A stretch of 64,000 nucleotides of DNA, from assembly GCA_948788915.1 (NCBI GenBank), contig CAQFOZ010000001.1, positions 33,880 to 97,879 on the forward strand, read 5' to 3'. The stretch comes from an uncultured Muribaculaceae bacterium. GTDB taxonomy: Bacteria > Bacteroidota > Bacteroidia > Bacteroidales > Muribaculaceae. The position numbers were made by a program, and so were the translations under genes. The notes beneath the pieces are model-generated. The model searched no databases and was not told the DNA's origin. It was given only the letters and a program-made list of their open reading frames with translations. Of this stretch, positions 27,475 to 37,170 are shown in pieces. Position 1 is the first letter of the stretch. Every line of letters starts with the position of its first letter.

Positions 27475-27482
27475 CAAAGATA
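27475..27482 (-). promoter_or_regulatory. -7 box of glnA
   Basis: TATCTTTG on the minus strand matches TAnnTTTG; the -33 position has only a weak GTTTC. The leader to the ATG at 27390 is about 75 bases. Confidence 0.6.
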
Positions 27483-27502
27483 TAAAATTTATTGATTAGA
27501 AA

Positions 27503-28261
27503 CTAATTCACATAGTAAACTCTTACCTGGCCAATCGGCAGTTTGCCTACAAGATAAAGCGGGATATGTTCAGATCCGGTTGATATCCAAGAATCCATAT
27601 CATCGCTTGACTTCTTTTTCCCATCTGTCGTGAAATTGAATTGTATGTGAAATGCCTCACGGTGTGTGCCATTGCGCAGCTGAATCCGTTCTTTCCCCAG
27701 ATTGCGGATAGTTATGGTTTCTGATTTGGATCCGGAGAATACGGTTGCCTTAATCTCTTTGCCTGGCGCGAGGGATGAATAATTGATTTGTCGGAGGTAA
27801 TAAAACACAGAGAGCATATCGTAGACCGGTCCGGATGCTGTAAGTGTTTTTGAAGATTCACTTATTTCACCTTTCTCATTCTTTTTGAATCTGTTACATA
27901 TTCCTGTTACCGTACTTCCGGAGTATTTGTATGTAACGTCATCAAGCCCGTATTTACCCTTTTCATGTGCAATCTTTATGTAGCGCAAGGGTTTTAGATC
28001 TGATATCCGTAGAGTCCCTTTTAGGGTGTCTCTTACCTGGTAAAATTTGTCTGCCCATGGTTTTGTTTTAGCGGCAAGCATCAGATTATAGTTGTCTCCG
28101 TTATTTCGCAATGATAATGTGGCTTCACCGGCATCCTTGTGAATAATACCCCATTTGTAGGTGATGACATAGTGAAGATCCTCGTTTTTAAATGTTCCTG
28201 CAGATGTGTTGAAAATGATATTAGACAATATCGACAGTATAATAACAATGTGCTTTCTCAT
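27503..28261 (-). CDS. DUF3108 domain exported protein
   Basis: 252 residues with a signal peptide (MRKHIVIILSILSNIIFNTSA). The remainder is beta-rich and matches my recollection of DUF3108 proteins (LHYVITYKWGIIHKDAGEAT near the start, SGPVYDMLSVFYYLRQINY in the middle). These are periplasmic proteins of unknown function in many Gram-negatives. Stands alone behind a terminator. Confidence 0.7.
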   Translation of the reverse strand: MRKHIVIILSILSNIIFNTSAGTFKNEDLHYVITYKWGIIHKDAGEATLSLRNNGDNYNLMLAAKTKPWADKFYQVRDTLKGTLRISDLKPLRYIKIAHEKGKYGLDDVTYKYSGSTVTGICNRFKKNEKGEISESSKTLTASGPVYDMLSVFYYLRQINYSSLAPGKEIKATVFSGSKSETITIRNLGKERIQLRNGTHREAFHIQFNFTTDGKKKSSDDMDSWISTGSEHIPLYLVGKLPIGQVRVYYVN

Positions 28262-28274
28262 AAAACAATAGTTT

Positions 28275-28314
28275 CTTAAAAAACGGGAATACTTAAAGAA
28301 AAGTACTCCCGTTT
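28275..28314 (-). terminator. terminator after the clpB-thioredoxin operon
   Basis: A 14-bp stem (28281-28294 with 28301-28314, one wobble pair, 6-base loop), half-site AAACGGGAATACTT, followed on the minus strand by a T run. It ends the transcript of the thioredoxin gene. Confidence 0.85.
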
Positions 28315-28344
28315 ATCAAATTAAGGTTTCAGTCTTGAAACATT

Positions 28345-28641
28345 TTAGTAATATTTTTCCAACTCCTGTTCAAGTTGGGTCTCGCGGTGTACTCCAACAC
28401 TCCGCCATTTTGTCTCGCCATCCTTGAAGATCATAAGTGTCGGAACCGAACGCACGTTATATTTTACGGCGAGATCTTGGTTTTTATCGATGTCAATTTT
28501 TATTATCCGAGCCTTGTCTCCTATTTTTGCATGAAGGTCTTCAAGTATCGGATGCATCATCTGACACGGTCCACACCATGTTGCAAAGAAATCAACGAGA
28601 ACAGGTTTTTCTGATTTGATGATATCTTCAAAATTTTCCAT
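28345..28641 (-). CDS. trxA: thioredoxin
   Basis: A 98-residue thioredoxin with the active site WCGPC in FFATWCGPCQMMHP and the cis-proline in VRSVPTLMIFKDGE. Cytoplasmic, with no leader. It follows clpB by 17 bases, so the two form a stress operon (chaperone plus thiol repair). Confidence 0.95.
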   Translation of the reverse strand: MENFEDIIKSEKPVLVDFFATWCGPCQMMHPILEDLHAKIGDKARIIKIDIDKNQDLAVKYNVRSVPTLMIFKDGETKWRSVGVHRETQLEQELEKYY

Positions 28642-28658
28642 AGTTTCAATATTTAATT

Positions 28659-31256
28659 TTAATTTTTAAAAACAAGCTGATCATCCTCCCTGTCAATAAT
28701 GATGGGATGCTCTCTGTCGACTTTTTGTGCTAGAATATCTTTTGACAGCTGATTTAGCACAAGTCTTTGGATTGTTCGTTTCACTGGACGTGCCCCAAAT
28801 TCCGGATCATAGCCATCTTCGGCAAGCAGGTCAAGTGCATCTTTTGTGATGTCAAGTGTAATGCCATTGGATGCAAGCATTTTCTTAACGCTGCTGACCT
28901 GAAGTTCAACGATCTTGAGTATCTCCTTTTTGTCAAGAGGAGTAAACATTACAGTCTCATCAATACGATTTAGGAATTCCGGTCTGATTATCTGTTTCAG
29001 ACGTTCCATCACGTCTTGTTTTGTTGATAATATTATATTCTGTTTCTCATCTTCTTTCTTGTCGTTGAAACCATCAAAATTCTGACGAATGATATCTGAC
29101 CCCATATTGGATGTCATTATGATAATAGTATTTTTGAAATTGATGAAACGTCCTTTGTTGTCTGTTAGACGTCCGTCATCAAGAACTTGAAGAAGAATAT
29201 TGAACACATCCGGATTAGCTTTCTCTATCTCATCGAACAATACGACACTGTAAGGCTTACGTCGTACTGCCTCTGTCAATTGTCCACCCTCTTCGTATCC
29301 AACATATCCCGGAGGCGCTCCTACAAGTCGGGAAACGCTATGCTTTTCCATATATTCCGACATGTCAATACGTGTCATCATGTCTTCGTCATCAAAAAGA
29401 TATTCGGCCAAGGCTTTGGCAAGTTCAGTTTTACCTACTCCTGTGGTTCCAAGGAAAATAAATGATCCTATTGGTCTTCGTGGGTCGTTAAGTCCGGCTC
29501 TTGAACGTCTTACGGCATCAGATACAGCTTTGATAGCTTCTTCCTGACCTACAACACGATGGTGAAGCTCTTCTTCGAGATGCAATAGTTTTTCCTTTTC
29601 ACTTTGAGCCATTTTTTTGACGGGAATACCGGTCCAGCGGCTAACAACCTCTGCAATGTCTTCAGCGTCAACTTCTTCTTTAATCATGGCCCCTTCTCCC
29701 TGAAGTTCTTTTAACTTCTTCTGGATGGCTATGTTCTCATCTTCTTTTTGTTTGATGCTTGAATACCTGATTTCTGCGACTTTTGCATAATTGCCTTCAC
29801 GTTCAGCTTTGTCAGCTTCATAGTTTAGCTGTTCGATATCAATCTTATTTTGTTGTATTTTATTGATCTCATTTTTCTCGGCCTGCCATTTGGCACGTAA
29901 AGCCTTTTCTGTGTCACGCAAATTTGCAAGCTCCTCATCTATCTCTTTCAGTTTGTATTCATCATTCTCTCGTTTGATGGCTTCACGCTCAATCTCAAGT
30001 TGTTTTATCTTTCTTGATGCTTCGTCGAGAGCTTGTGGCTGTGAATCCATTTCTAGTCTGAGCTTAGATGCGGCTTCATCTATAAGATCAATTGCTTTGT
30101 CCGGAAGAAAACGATCCGTTATGTAGCGGACGCTCAGTTGAACGGCAGCAATAATGGCTTCGTCTTTGATCCTGACTTTATGGTGATTTTCATAGCGCTC
30201 TTTTAAACCACGTAAAATGGAAATGGCAGACATTTCATCCGGTTCATCAACCATTACTTTCTGGAATCTTCTTTCAAGAGCTTTATCTTTCTCGAAATAT
30301 TTCTGATATTCATCAAGTGTGGTGGCTCCGATTGACCGAAGTTCTCCACGGGCAAGAGCCGGCTTAAGAATATTTGCGGCATCCATTGCGCCTTCTCCTT
30401 TACCTGCACCTACAAGTGTATGAATTTCATCAATAAAAAGAATGATTTCTCCGTCGCTTTGTGTTACTTCATTGACTATCGCCTTAAGCCTTTCTTCAAA
30501 CTCTCCTTTATATTTGGCACCTGCTACAAGCGCTCCCATATCAAGTGAGTATATCTGTTTTGACTTTAGATTTTCAGGGACATCTCCTCTGACAATACGC
30601 ATTGCGAGACCCTCGGCTATGGCTGTTTTACCGGTACCGGGTTCCCCAACTAACATCGGATTGTTTTTAGTACGTCTCGACAGTATCTGAAGAACACGAC
30701 GAATCTCCTCATCTCGACCAATTACCGGATCAAGCTTTCCGTTACGTGCTCTGTCATTGAGATTAATAGCATATTTACTTAGTGCCTGGTAACTTTCTTC
30801 AGCATTTTGGTCTTTAACATTATTGCCCTTTCTCAGTTCGTTTATAGCGGATTTGAGACCGTCTTCTGTAATACCATTATCTTTTAGAATCTGTGATGCT
30901 TTTGATCTTATGAGTAATATCCCCATAATCATGGCTTCAACAGATACATATTGATCTCCACTCTTTTTAGAAAATTCTACCGCCTTCTGAAGAGCATCGT
31001 TAGATTCCCGGCTAAGAAATACCTCGCCACCGCTTACTCTGGGTAATGACTGTATAGTCTGGTCAATCGACATTTTTACACCGTTAAGATTTGCCCCTAA
31101 CTTCTGAAAAATGAAATTGACTATGGTTTCGCTTTCGGATATTATAGCTTTAAGGAGATGTACAGGTTCAATTTGCTGTTGACCGGCTTCTTTTGTATAG
31201 TCTATTGCTTTCTGTACAATCTCTTGCGATTTAATAGTGAAATTGTTAAAGTTCAT
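28659..31256 (-). CDS. clpB: ATP-dependent disaggregase ClpB
   Basis: 865 residues: an N-terminal repeat domain (about 1-145), a first AAA+ module with GEPGTGKT and [10 protein letters not shown], the long coiled-coil middle domain (about 405-525, with runs such as [20 protein letters not shown]) that separates ClpB from ClpA, and a second AAA+ module with [16 protein letters not shown] and [15 protein letters not shown]. Works with DnaK to rescue aggregated proteins. Length and middle domain are decisive. Confidence 0.97.
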   Translation of the reverse strand: MNFNNFTIKSQEIVQKAIDYTKEAGQQQIEPVHLLKAIISESETIVNFIFQKLGANLNGVKMSIDQTIQSLPRVSGGEVFLSRESNDALQKAVEFSKKSGDQYVSVEAMIMGILLIRSKASQILKDNGITEDGLKSAINELRKGNNVKDQNAEESYQALSKYAINLNDRARNGKLDPVIGRDEEIRRVLQILSRRTKNNPMLVGEPGTGKTAIAEGLAMRIVRGDVPENLKSKQIYSLDMGALVAGAKYKGEFEERLKAIVNEVTQSDGEIILFIDEIHTLVGAGKGEGAMDAANILKPALARGELRSIGATTLDEYQKYFEKDKALERRFQKVMVDEPDEMSAISILRGLKERYENHHKVRIKDEAIIAAVQLSVRYITDRFLPDKAIDLIDEAASKLRLEMDSQPQALDEASRKIKQLEIEREAIKRENDEYKLKEIDEELANLRDTEKALRAKWQAEKNEINKIQQNKIDIEQLNYEADKAEREGNYAKVAEIRYSSIKQKEDENIAIQKKLKELQGEGAMIKEEVDAEDIAEVVSRWTGIPVKKMAQSEKEKLLHLEEELHHRVVGQEEAIKAVSDAVRRSRAGLNDPRRPIGSFIFLGTTGVGKTELAKALAEYLFDDEDMMTRIDMSEYMEKHSVSRLVGAPPGYVGYEEGGQLTEAVRRKPYSVVLFDEIEKANPDVFNILLQVLDDGRLTDNKGRFINFKNTIIIMTSNMGSDIIRQNFDGFNDKKEDEKQNIILSTKQDVMERLKQIIRPEFLNRIDETVMFTPLDKKEILKIVELQVSSVKKMLASNGITLDITKDALDLLAEDGYDPEFGARPVKRTIQRLVLNQLSKDILAQKVDREHPIIIDREDDQLVFKN

Positions 31257-31348
31257 GTTTATGATAATTCAGTATTATTTTCATTTTTTATAAATATAAC
31301 ACTTAACCACGGAGGAGAGTTCAAAGAAATTTTCCATAATCATTGGCA

Positions 31349-31369
31349 ATTAAATTTAAACAGTTTCTG
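31349..31369. repeat. AAACTGTTTAAATTTATT-type motif, copy 3
   Basis: TAAATTTAAACAGTTTCT in the clpB-ROK spacer matches the right arm of the palindrome at 15963-15984 over 17-18 bases. The rest of this 268-base spacer holds only a -7 box (31413-31420). Confidence 0.6.
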
Positions 31370-31412
31370 ACTCATATTCGATAACAAGGATGTGAATTTA
31401 TTAAATTATGAT

Positions 31413-31420
31413 TATATTTG
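31413..31420 (+). promoter_or_regulatory. -7 box upstream of the ROK gene
   Basis: TATATTTG matches TAnnTTTG; a -33 box is not evident. The leader would be about 100 bases to the ATG at 31525. Confidence 0.45.
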
Positions 31421-31524
31421 CAATTGTAGAATATAACGATGTATGTTACTATTTTATATATATTCTTTTTGAATTTTGTATATATTGACTTATAATTGGA
31501 ATCAATATTTAAAACAGTTTTATA

Positions 31525-32541
31525 ATGAGTAAACCTTATGTAATCGGAATGGATATGGGTGGTACCAACACCGTATTCGGAATAGTTGATGCACGCGGGC
31601 ATGTTATAGCCAGTGATTCAATTAAAACCATGAAACATGCAAAGTTTGAGGACTATGTGGCAGATTTATATGATTCCGTAATGCATCTGTTACGTGCAAA
31701 TGACGCAGAAGACAAAATACAGGGAATAGGTATTGGCGCCCCTAATGCAAACTATTATACCGGTGAAATTGTAAATGCCGCGAATTTGCCTTGGGGAGAT
31801 CTTGTACCCCTTGCCGAGGAAATCAGTAAAGCTTTCGATGGTATTCCTGTTGGCGTGACTAATGATGCCAATGCGGCAGCACTTGGAGAGATGACTTATG
31901 GGGTAGCCCGAGGTATGAAAGATTTTATTATGATTACACTTGGGACAGGTGTCGGTTCCGGTATTGTTGTAAATGGTCAGGTCGTATACGGACATGACGG
32001 TAATGCCGGTGAGTTAGGTCACTTGATTGTAAAACGTACTAATGGAAGGGTTTGCGGATGTGGCAGAACCGGATGCTTGGAGACTTATTGCTCGGCAACA
32101 GGTGTCGCCCGTACAGCGAGAGAGTTTTTGGAGATAAGAACAGAACCCTCAACGCTTCGCAATCTTCAGATAGAAGACATCACATCAAAGGATGTGTATG
32201 ATGCGGCAATTGCTGGAGATAAATTAGCGAAGGATATTTTCGATTACACCGGAAAGATTCTTGGAGAGGCCATGGCGGATATGGTGACATTCTCAAGCCC
32301 ACAGGCATTTGTGCTTTTCGGAGGTTTGACTAAGAGCGGGGATTTACTGATGAAGCCTCTTAAGGAAGCGTTTGAAAAGAGTTTAATGCCTGTTTTTAAA
32401 GGTAAAGTAAAAATTCTGGTATCTGAACTTAAGGAGAGCGATGCAGCTGTTCTTGGCGCTTCTGCCCTTGGATGGGAGGCTAAATATAATTATCAGAATA
32501 ATTCTAAACCTTCAGATATTCCTTCGATGTCGGAGAATTGA
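31525..32541 (+). CDS. ROK-family sugar kinase, glucokinase-like
   Basis: 338 residues. The phosphate loop GMDMGGTNTVFGIVD, the catalytic DANAAALGE, and the zinc-binding ROK signature (GELGHLIV, CGCGRTGCLETYCSA) are intact. There is no DNA-binding N-terminus, so this is a kinase rather than a NagC-type repressor. Glucose is the usual substrate for this length class; others in the family take N-acetylhexosamines or allose. Confidence 0.88.
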   Translation: MSKPYVIGMDMGGTNTVFGIVDARGHVIASDSIKTMKHAKFEDYVADLYDSVMHLLRANDAEDKIQGIGIGAPNANYYTGEIVNAANLPWGDLVPLAEEISKAFDGIPVGVTNDANAAALGEMTYGVARGMKDFIMITLGTGVGSGIVVNGQVVYGHDGNAGELGHLIVKRTNGRVCGCGRTGCLETYCSATGVARTAREFLEIRTEPSTLRNLQIEDITSKDVYDAAIAGDKLAKDIFDYTGKILGEAMADMVTFSSPQAFVLFGGLTKSGDLLMKPLKEAFEKSLMPVFKGKVKILVSELKESDAAVLGASALGWEAKYNYQNNSKPSDIPSMSEN

Positions 32542-32612
32542 GTATTTACATAGATATATCTCAAAAATGCAGTATCTACCAAGAGTTGTACGGCATTTTA
32601 TTTATTTGAAAT

Positions 32613-32760
32613 AAGTAGGTGCTCAAATTTAATTTATACTTAATGCGAGTTTATTTTGAGGCGGTTACGGTGCGAAGGTAAGGAGCATATACGTATATGC
32701 AGTTGAGCGACAATCCGTAAGCGGCCATAAAAGCCGAATAAGTATAAAAGATTAAAAGAC
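32613..32760. repeat. structured palindromic element between ROK and MBL genes (AAGTAAGT family, copy B)
   Basis: Left end AAGTAGGTGCTCAAATTTAA (32613-32632) resembles the glnA palindrome. The middle has a perfect 16-nt palindrome GCATATACGTATATGC (32685-32700), flanked by GGCGGTTACGG (32660-32670) facing CCGTAAGCGGCC (32715-32726), then a small hairpin CGGC-7-GCCG (32722-32736). The right end AAGTATAAAAGATT (32740-32753) recurs exactly at 37120-37133. It could be a structured RNA or a non-autonomous element. A 12-codon frame (MRVYFEAVTVRR) opens at 32643. Confidence 0.6.
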
Positions 32761-32822
32761 TCTACTATCTTTAAATTTAATAATAACTTATATTATTAAC
32801 TGTACTTATTGTATAATGTCTA

Positions 32823-33749
32823 ATGAAAAATAATTTTCGCTCGAAATTGTTTATTATTGCAATCGCTGTTTTCTCTTTTGTTAATTTACAGACTTATGCA
32901 CAAAAAGCTGTAAATTCTGCTGACTGTAAAAATAATTCAACTTTTACATTATATCAGTTGCCATCGGTTGCTGATGATCATGGAGATTCATATGTAATTG
33001 TTACAAAGAATAATAAAGTTATTGCTATTGATGGAGGAAAGGTTGCGGAGACAAACTTTTTAAGAGGATTTTTGGCTGCTTTGGGCAATCATGTTGATAC
33101 CTGGATTGTAACGCACCCTCACGGTGATCACGTTGGTGCAATGGCAAACATCCTCGAAAACCCTATGGGTCTTAAGGTTGATAAAGTATACCATTCAAGA
33201 TTCACACCTGAACAGTTTGATCCGACACATGATGAGGCTATTTTAGGCAGATTCTATTCGGATCTTGATTCTCTTAGTGCAGCCAAGGTGTTGGCAGTTA
33301 CAGACTGCGAGCCTGGAATGCAGTTTGAAATTGATGGAGTCAATTTCAAAATACTGTCTAAGCGCAATCCGGAGATTAAAAACAATTTTGTGAATAATTC
33401 GTCGATGGCTTTTAAATTTTGGGATGAACATAAGTCCATTGTGAACCTTGGAGATCTTGGCGTGGAAGGCGGTAATAAACTTTTAGCTTCAAAATACAAA
33501 AAAGACCTTGATTGCGACTATCTTAAGATGCCTCATCACGGACAGAATTGCTGCGATGAGAAATTCTTTAAAAGTTTTAATTTTAAGGCATGTTTATGGC
33601 CTACGCCAACATGGCTTTGGACAAACACAAAGAGAGGTGGAGAGCCTGGCAAAGGTCCCTGGACAACTCTTGAAACGCGTCGTTGGATAAAGGAGAAAGG
33701 GATAACTGAAAATTATGTGATGGCTGATGGCCTCCAGATAATCAGATAA
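32823..33749 (+). CDS. secreted metallo-beta-lactamase-fold hydrolase
   Basis: 308 residues with a signal peptide (MKNNFRSKLFIIAIAVFSFV to about QTYA). The metal motif is THPHGDHVGAM (HxHxDH), followed by MPHHGQN, which supplies a later ligand; NLGDLGVEGG supplies the metal-bridging aspartate. This resembles the MBL domain of ComEC-type or phosphodiesterase-like proteins. The substrate is unknown. Single gene ending at a terminator. Confidence 0.85.
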   Translation: MKNNFRSKLFIIAIAVFSFVNLQTYAQKAVNSADCKNNSTFTLYQLPSVADDHGDSYVIVTKNNKVIAIDGGKVAETNFLRGFLAALGNHVDTWIVTHPHGDHVGAMANILENPMGLKVDKVYHSRFTPEQFDPTHDEAILGRFYSDLDSLSAAKVLAVTDCEPGMQFEIDGVNFKILSKRNPEIKNNFVNNSSMAFKFWDEHKSIVNLGDLGVEGGNKLLASKYKKDLDCDYLKMPHHGQNCCDEKFFKSFNFKACLWPTPTWLWTNTKRGGEPGKGPWTTLETRRWIKEKGITENYVMADGLQIIR

Positions 33750-33772
33750 ATATAGTGAATATTATTATATCT

Positions 33773-33808
33773 AAAAAATACCGACAGATTTGTCTGCCGG
33801 TATTTTTT
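33773..33808. terminator. bidirectional terminator between convergent MBL and Maf genes
   Basis: Stem AAAAAATACCGACAGA (33773-33788) with TCTGCCGGTATTTTTT (33793-33808), one internal mismatch, loop TTTG; A and T runs serve both strands. Confidence 0.9.
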
Positions 33809-33865
33809 ATTTACATTCCTGTTATTTTGCATAGTCCGGATTAAGCTGAATCCGTGGATAAAATC

Positions 33866-34453
33866 CTAAAAATTCTTAAGCTCTTTATATAGTCTATGAA
33901 CCGGTAGTCCCATTACATTATAGAAACTACCTTTTATCCATTCAACGGCTACGCTTCCAATCCATTCCTGTATTCCATAGGCTCCTGCTTTATCAAGAGG
34001 TGTGAAATTTTCTATATAGTAGTTGATTTCATCATCGGTTAGATCTCCGAATTTTACTTCTGTTGTAGAAGAAAATGAAGTCCGTTGAGTTGTGGTGGTT
34101 ATACATACTCCTGTAATTACTTTATGAATCCCACCGGATAACTCACGAAGCATTTCAAATGCTTCTTCAGTATTTCGAGGTTTCCCAAAAATCTTATTAT
34201 CCTTGATAACAAGAGTGTCGGCTGTTATAAGCAGTTCATCATCCTTGATGTCTTTTATATAAGCGTCAGATTTTTTATTGGCAAGGTAAAGTGGGACTTC
34301 TGAGCGAGACATATCTTCAGGATAGTTTTCATCAATGCCCCCTAATGATATGCAATGAAAAGGGATTCTCAATGTTTTGAGCAATTCACGTCTCCTTGGA
34401 GATTTACTTGCAAGTAAAATATTATATTTCAATATATTGTTTAGAGCGTTCAT
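33866..34453 (-). CDS. maf: Maf-like nucleotide pyrophosphatase
   Basis: 195 residues, with the Maf motif LLASKSPRRRELL, DEN in GGIDENYPED, and TADTLVI with FGKPRNTEEAFEML. Hydrolyses non-canonical or bulk nucleoside triphosphates (dTTP/UTP in bacterial relatives). It follows the KdsC-like gene by 20 bases in a three-gene operon. Confidence 0.93.
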   Translation of the reverse strand: MNALNNILKYNILLASKSPRRRELLKTLRIPFHCISLGGIDENYPEDMSRSEVPLYLANKKSDAYIKDIKDDELLITADTLVIKDNKIFGKPRNTEEAFEMLRELSGGIHKVITGVCITTTTQRTSFSSTTEVKFGDLTDDEINYYIENFTPLDKAGAYGIQEWIGSVAVEWIKGSFYNVMGLPVHRLYKELKNF

Positions 34454-34473
34454 ATCATGTATTTATTATTTTA

Positions 34474-34998
34474 TCACCATCCGAATGCATGATCCTCATG
34501 CATCCATTCGCCTTTGGCTTTCATTACTTGTTCCAAAACATCGCGGACGCATCCGTAGCCGCCGTCAAATCTTGAAACATATAAGGCGGTTTCTCTTGCT
34601 TCCCATGCGGCGTCTCTCGGCGCACATGGAAGACCGCATATGCGCATGCATTTAAGATCAGGTATATCATCTCCAATATATACTACTTCTTTCGGGTTGA
34701 GACCCTCTTTTTTTATCCACTCTTTGAAAATATCTATCTTGTAACTTGCTTTAAGATAAATGTCTTTTACACCTAATGAGGAAAATCGTTTTTTTACTGA
34801 AATTGAGTCTCCTCCGGTTATAATAGCCATTTTGTATCCAAGTTTTGCTGCCAACTGAAGTGCATAGCCATCTTTTATGTTTGCCATCCGCAATGGATAT
34901 CCATCATCAGATAATGGTATAACTGATGGAGAGAGAACGCCGTCGACATCAAATACAAATGCCTTTATTTTTGTCAGATCGTAATTTATACCGGACAT
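34474..34998 (-). CDS. KdsC-like HAD phosphatase (KDO 8-phosphate phosphatase type)
   Basis: 174 residues with motif I FDVDGVLSP, motif II ITGGDS and motif IV YIGDDIPDL, without a cap domain, matching the C0-type YrbI/KdsC subfamily that acts as a tetramer. KDO-8-phosphate is the classic substrate in lipopolysaccharide synthesis, but relatives dephosphorylate other sugar acids. It overlaps neither neighbour: 10 bases after DUF2520 and 20 before maf. Confidence 0.85.
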   Translation of the reverse strand: MSGINYDLTKIKAFVFDVDGVLSPSVIPLSDDGYPLRMANIKDGYALQLAAKLGYKMAIITGGDSISVKKRFSSLGVKDIYLKASYKIDIFKEWIKKEGLNPKEVVYIGDDIPDLKCMRICGLPCAPRDAAWEARETALYVSRFDGGYGCVRDVLEQVMKAKGEWMHEDHAFGW

Positions 34999-35008
34999 AG
35001 TAGTTGTA

Positions 35009-35734
35009 TTATTTGGATTTAGAAGTTCTTTGTATCGATTTGCTTAATATTGAATATATCTCCTGTAACTCAGGATATTTGTCCAACATTGATAGATGTG
35101 TGGACATAATATTTATGTCATTTCGGATTGCTGGCCCTGTCTGTACAGAGTATGGGTTACCTGACACTTCTGCCTTTCTTACGCTCTCTTCTATAAGCGG
35201 TGTTATAACTGAAAATGGAAGTCCCTCCTCTTGAAGTATTTCGTTCGCGACACCCCAAAGGTGGTTGACGAAGTTACAGGAGAACACCGAGGCGATATGA
35301 ATAATCTTTCTTTTATGCGAGTCTGCAGTATAAACATGATTACTTATATGTCCTGCAATCTCTTTTAATATACATTCTGTTTTAATGTCTACACCCTCTA
35401 TAAAGAAAGGTATCTTTGTATAATCAAGTTCTATGTTTTTAGAAAATGTCTGTAGGGGGTAAAATACACCATATTTGCGATCTTCCATTTGCAGTACATC
35501 TATAGATGTACTGCCAGACGTGTGTGCGACGATGGCATTCGTCGAACCTATTCTGTCTGACACTTCACTGATTGCATCATCTTTTACAGATATTATTATC
35601 ACGTCCGCATTTCTGTCCAATCCATCTAATGTATGAGGGTTGATCATATTTACTTCAAAATCAGAAAGAGCTTTATATAAATGGGTCGCTACATTTCCTC
35701 TTCCGATAATATTAATATGTTTGTTTTTCGCCAC
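35009..35734 (-). CDS. DUF2520 Rossmann-fold protein
   Basis: 241 residues. An N-terminal dinucleotide-binding segment (INIIGRGNVATHLYKAL) and a C-terminal helical domain (IHIASVFSCNFVNHLWGVAN, FSVITPLIEESVRKAE, QTGPAIRNDINIMSTHL) are as in ProC-like/DUF2520 proteins. Possible NAD(P)-dependent dehydrogenase; substrate unknown. Heads the DUF2520-KdsC-like-Maf operon, a recurrent set in Bacteroidetes. Confidence 0.85.
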   Translation of the reverse strand: MAKNKHINIIGRGNVATHLYKALSDFEVNMINPHTLDGLDRNADVIIISVKDDAISEVSDRIGSTNAIVAHTSGSTSIDVLQMEDRKYGVFYPLQTFSKNIELDYTKIPFFIEGVDIKTECILKEIAGHISNHVYTADSHKRKIIHIASVFSCNFVNHLWGVANEILQEEGLPFSVITPLIEESVRKAEVSGNPYSVQTGPAIRNDINIMSTHLSMLDKYPELQEIYSILSKSIQRTSKSK

Positions 35735-35817
35735 GAGCTTATATTATTATTTAATTGCTTTTAGTTGTAATATGTAGATATGTGTTGTTTGCTTTACAGC
35801 AGTTTGGAGACATTATT

Positions 35818-37029
35818 TTATATTCTGGGAAGTGACAGCTCATTTCCTTTTACAAATTTACTTAATTCCTTATTTAAATACATATTATCGCATTTTAAAA
35901 TCTGCTCTTGGATACTTAGTGCCACATGTCCCATAGTGTTCCTTAAATTAACTTCCACGCAAGGATGAATGCATCCTTTTTCTGTCAGAAACATATCAAT
36001 ACCCAACGGCAATGTTAATCCGTCTAATTGAAATTCTGCAAAGTATTTTTCAATCAATTTTTGCTGGTAGATAACCAACATGTCAAGTACATAGTCGGAT
36101 GTTGTTTCACTTATCCCGGAGTATTTGCAAATTAGATGTTTGATTCTGTTCTTCAAATTATCTGATGTATCGACAATACTCGAATGGTATTTACCTCTTG
36201 ACGAAACGTTAAACATCCCGTATCCGATAAATTCCGCTCCGATTGAGCCCAGTTGCCACTCCGTGCTGAAGTCAGCTACCCGGTTATAGGCTTTTTCCAT
36301 TACAACATATCCTTGTTTTCTTATTATGCCTGATGCCCATTGTTTAACCTGTGTGGCGTTGAGTTCATCCGTAAAGATTAATCCTCTGCCGGAACTGCTC
36401 CAAGGTGCTTTTACATAAATATTACCGTATGTTTCATAAAAAGAGATTACATGGTCGATTCTGTCGGTGGCAATAATTTCATCAAATTCACTGAATATAT
36501 TTTTTAATTCCTGCAAAGAACTATGATTGAACAACGATGAGTTTAATTTAACTAAATTTTTCTCCGTGTATTCAAAATTTGAAATTATTTCCCTTAACAG
36601 TCTGCTTGACGTAAGGCGGGAAGACGCTTCTCTGAACGAAGCTATTTTATCATGTAGAGGTAATGATGATTCGGGTACACCATATCTTTTTAGTGTTGAA
36701 ATCAACGCTTTGTTCCATCCCCAAGGTTGTATCCGTATATTACTATAATTTATGTTGGAGAGCTCCTTGAGTGTTATTATAGATAAATTTTTATGGACTA
36801 TAATGTTGTTAAAAACATTATATCCCTTGTCAAAATTATTTTCTTTATCCGGTAAATTGCATGATTCAGAATCAAGATAAAGGATATAATCCCCATTATC
36901 AGCATAAAGTGCGGGAAAACACGCATATATATTACGCATTTTTCTTATTGGCAGTGGTGGGGTATAGTTTTCGGAGTTGTCTCCTAAAGAAAAATCATGA
37001 TCAAGATTATATATAAGTATCTTTTTCAT
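35818..37029 (-). CDS. uncharacterised protein, possibly ATP-grasp fold
   Basis: 403 residues from the ATG at 37029 (MKKILIYNLDHDFSLG); an upstream in-frame ATG at 37068 adds 13 residues that lie in a repeat-like leader. No signal peptide. PWSSSGRGLIF (residues about 190-205) looks like an ATP-grasp glycine-rich loop, and IHPCVEVNLRNTMGH (about 365) resembles the terminal metal-binding E-x-N of that fold. I infer an ATP-dependent ligase-like activity but recognise no family or substrate. Confidence 0.6.
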   Translation of the reverse strand: MKKILIYNLDHDFSLGDNSENYTPPLPIRKMRNIYACFPALYADNGDYILYLDSESCNLPDKENNFDKGYNVFNNIIVHKNLSIITLKELSNINYSNIRIQPWGWNKALISTLKRYGVPESSLPLHDKIASFREASSRLTSSRLLREIISNFEYTEKNLVKLNSSLFNHSSLQELKNIFSEFDEIIATDRIDHVISFYETYGNIYVKAPWSSSGRGLIFTDELNATQVKQWASGIIRKQGYVVMEKAYNRVADFSTEWQLGSIGAEFIGYGMFNVSSRGKYHSSIVDTSDNLKNRIKHLICKYSGISETTSDYVLDMLVIYQQKLIEKYFAEFQLDGLTLPLGIDMFLTEKGCIHPCVEVNLRNTMGHVALSIQEQILKCDNMYLNKELSKFVKGNELSLPRI

Positions 37030-37116
37030 GTCGTATTGCACAAAGAGCCCCAACAACGAGGTTGTCAAGCCATCGGTGTTGGGGACACTGTAAAGTTATA
37101 TAAATTTGATTTTATG

Positions 37117-37170
37117 AGTAAGTATAAAAGATTTAAAAACACTTACTATAGTTTTAATTTGAATACTTAT
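37117..37170. repeat. AAGTAAGT-family repeat, copy C
   Basis: AGTAAGT (37117-37123) faces ACTTACT (37141-37147), and TTTGAATACTTAT (37158-37170) matches the right arm of the glnA palindrome. AAGTATAAAAGATT (37120-37133) recurs exactly in copy B. It sits in the leader of the 35818-37029 gene and touches the stop of the omega gene. Confidence 0.65.
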
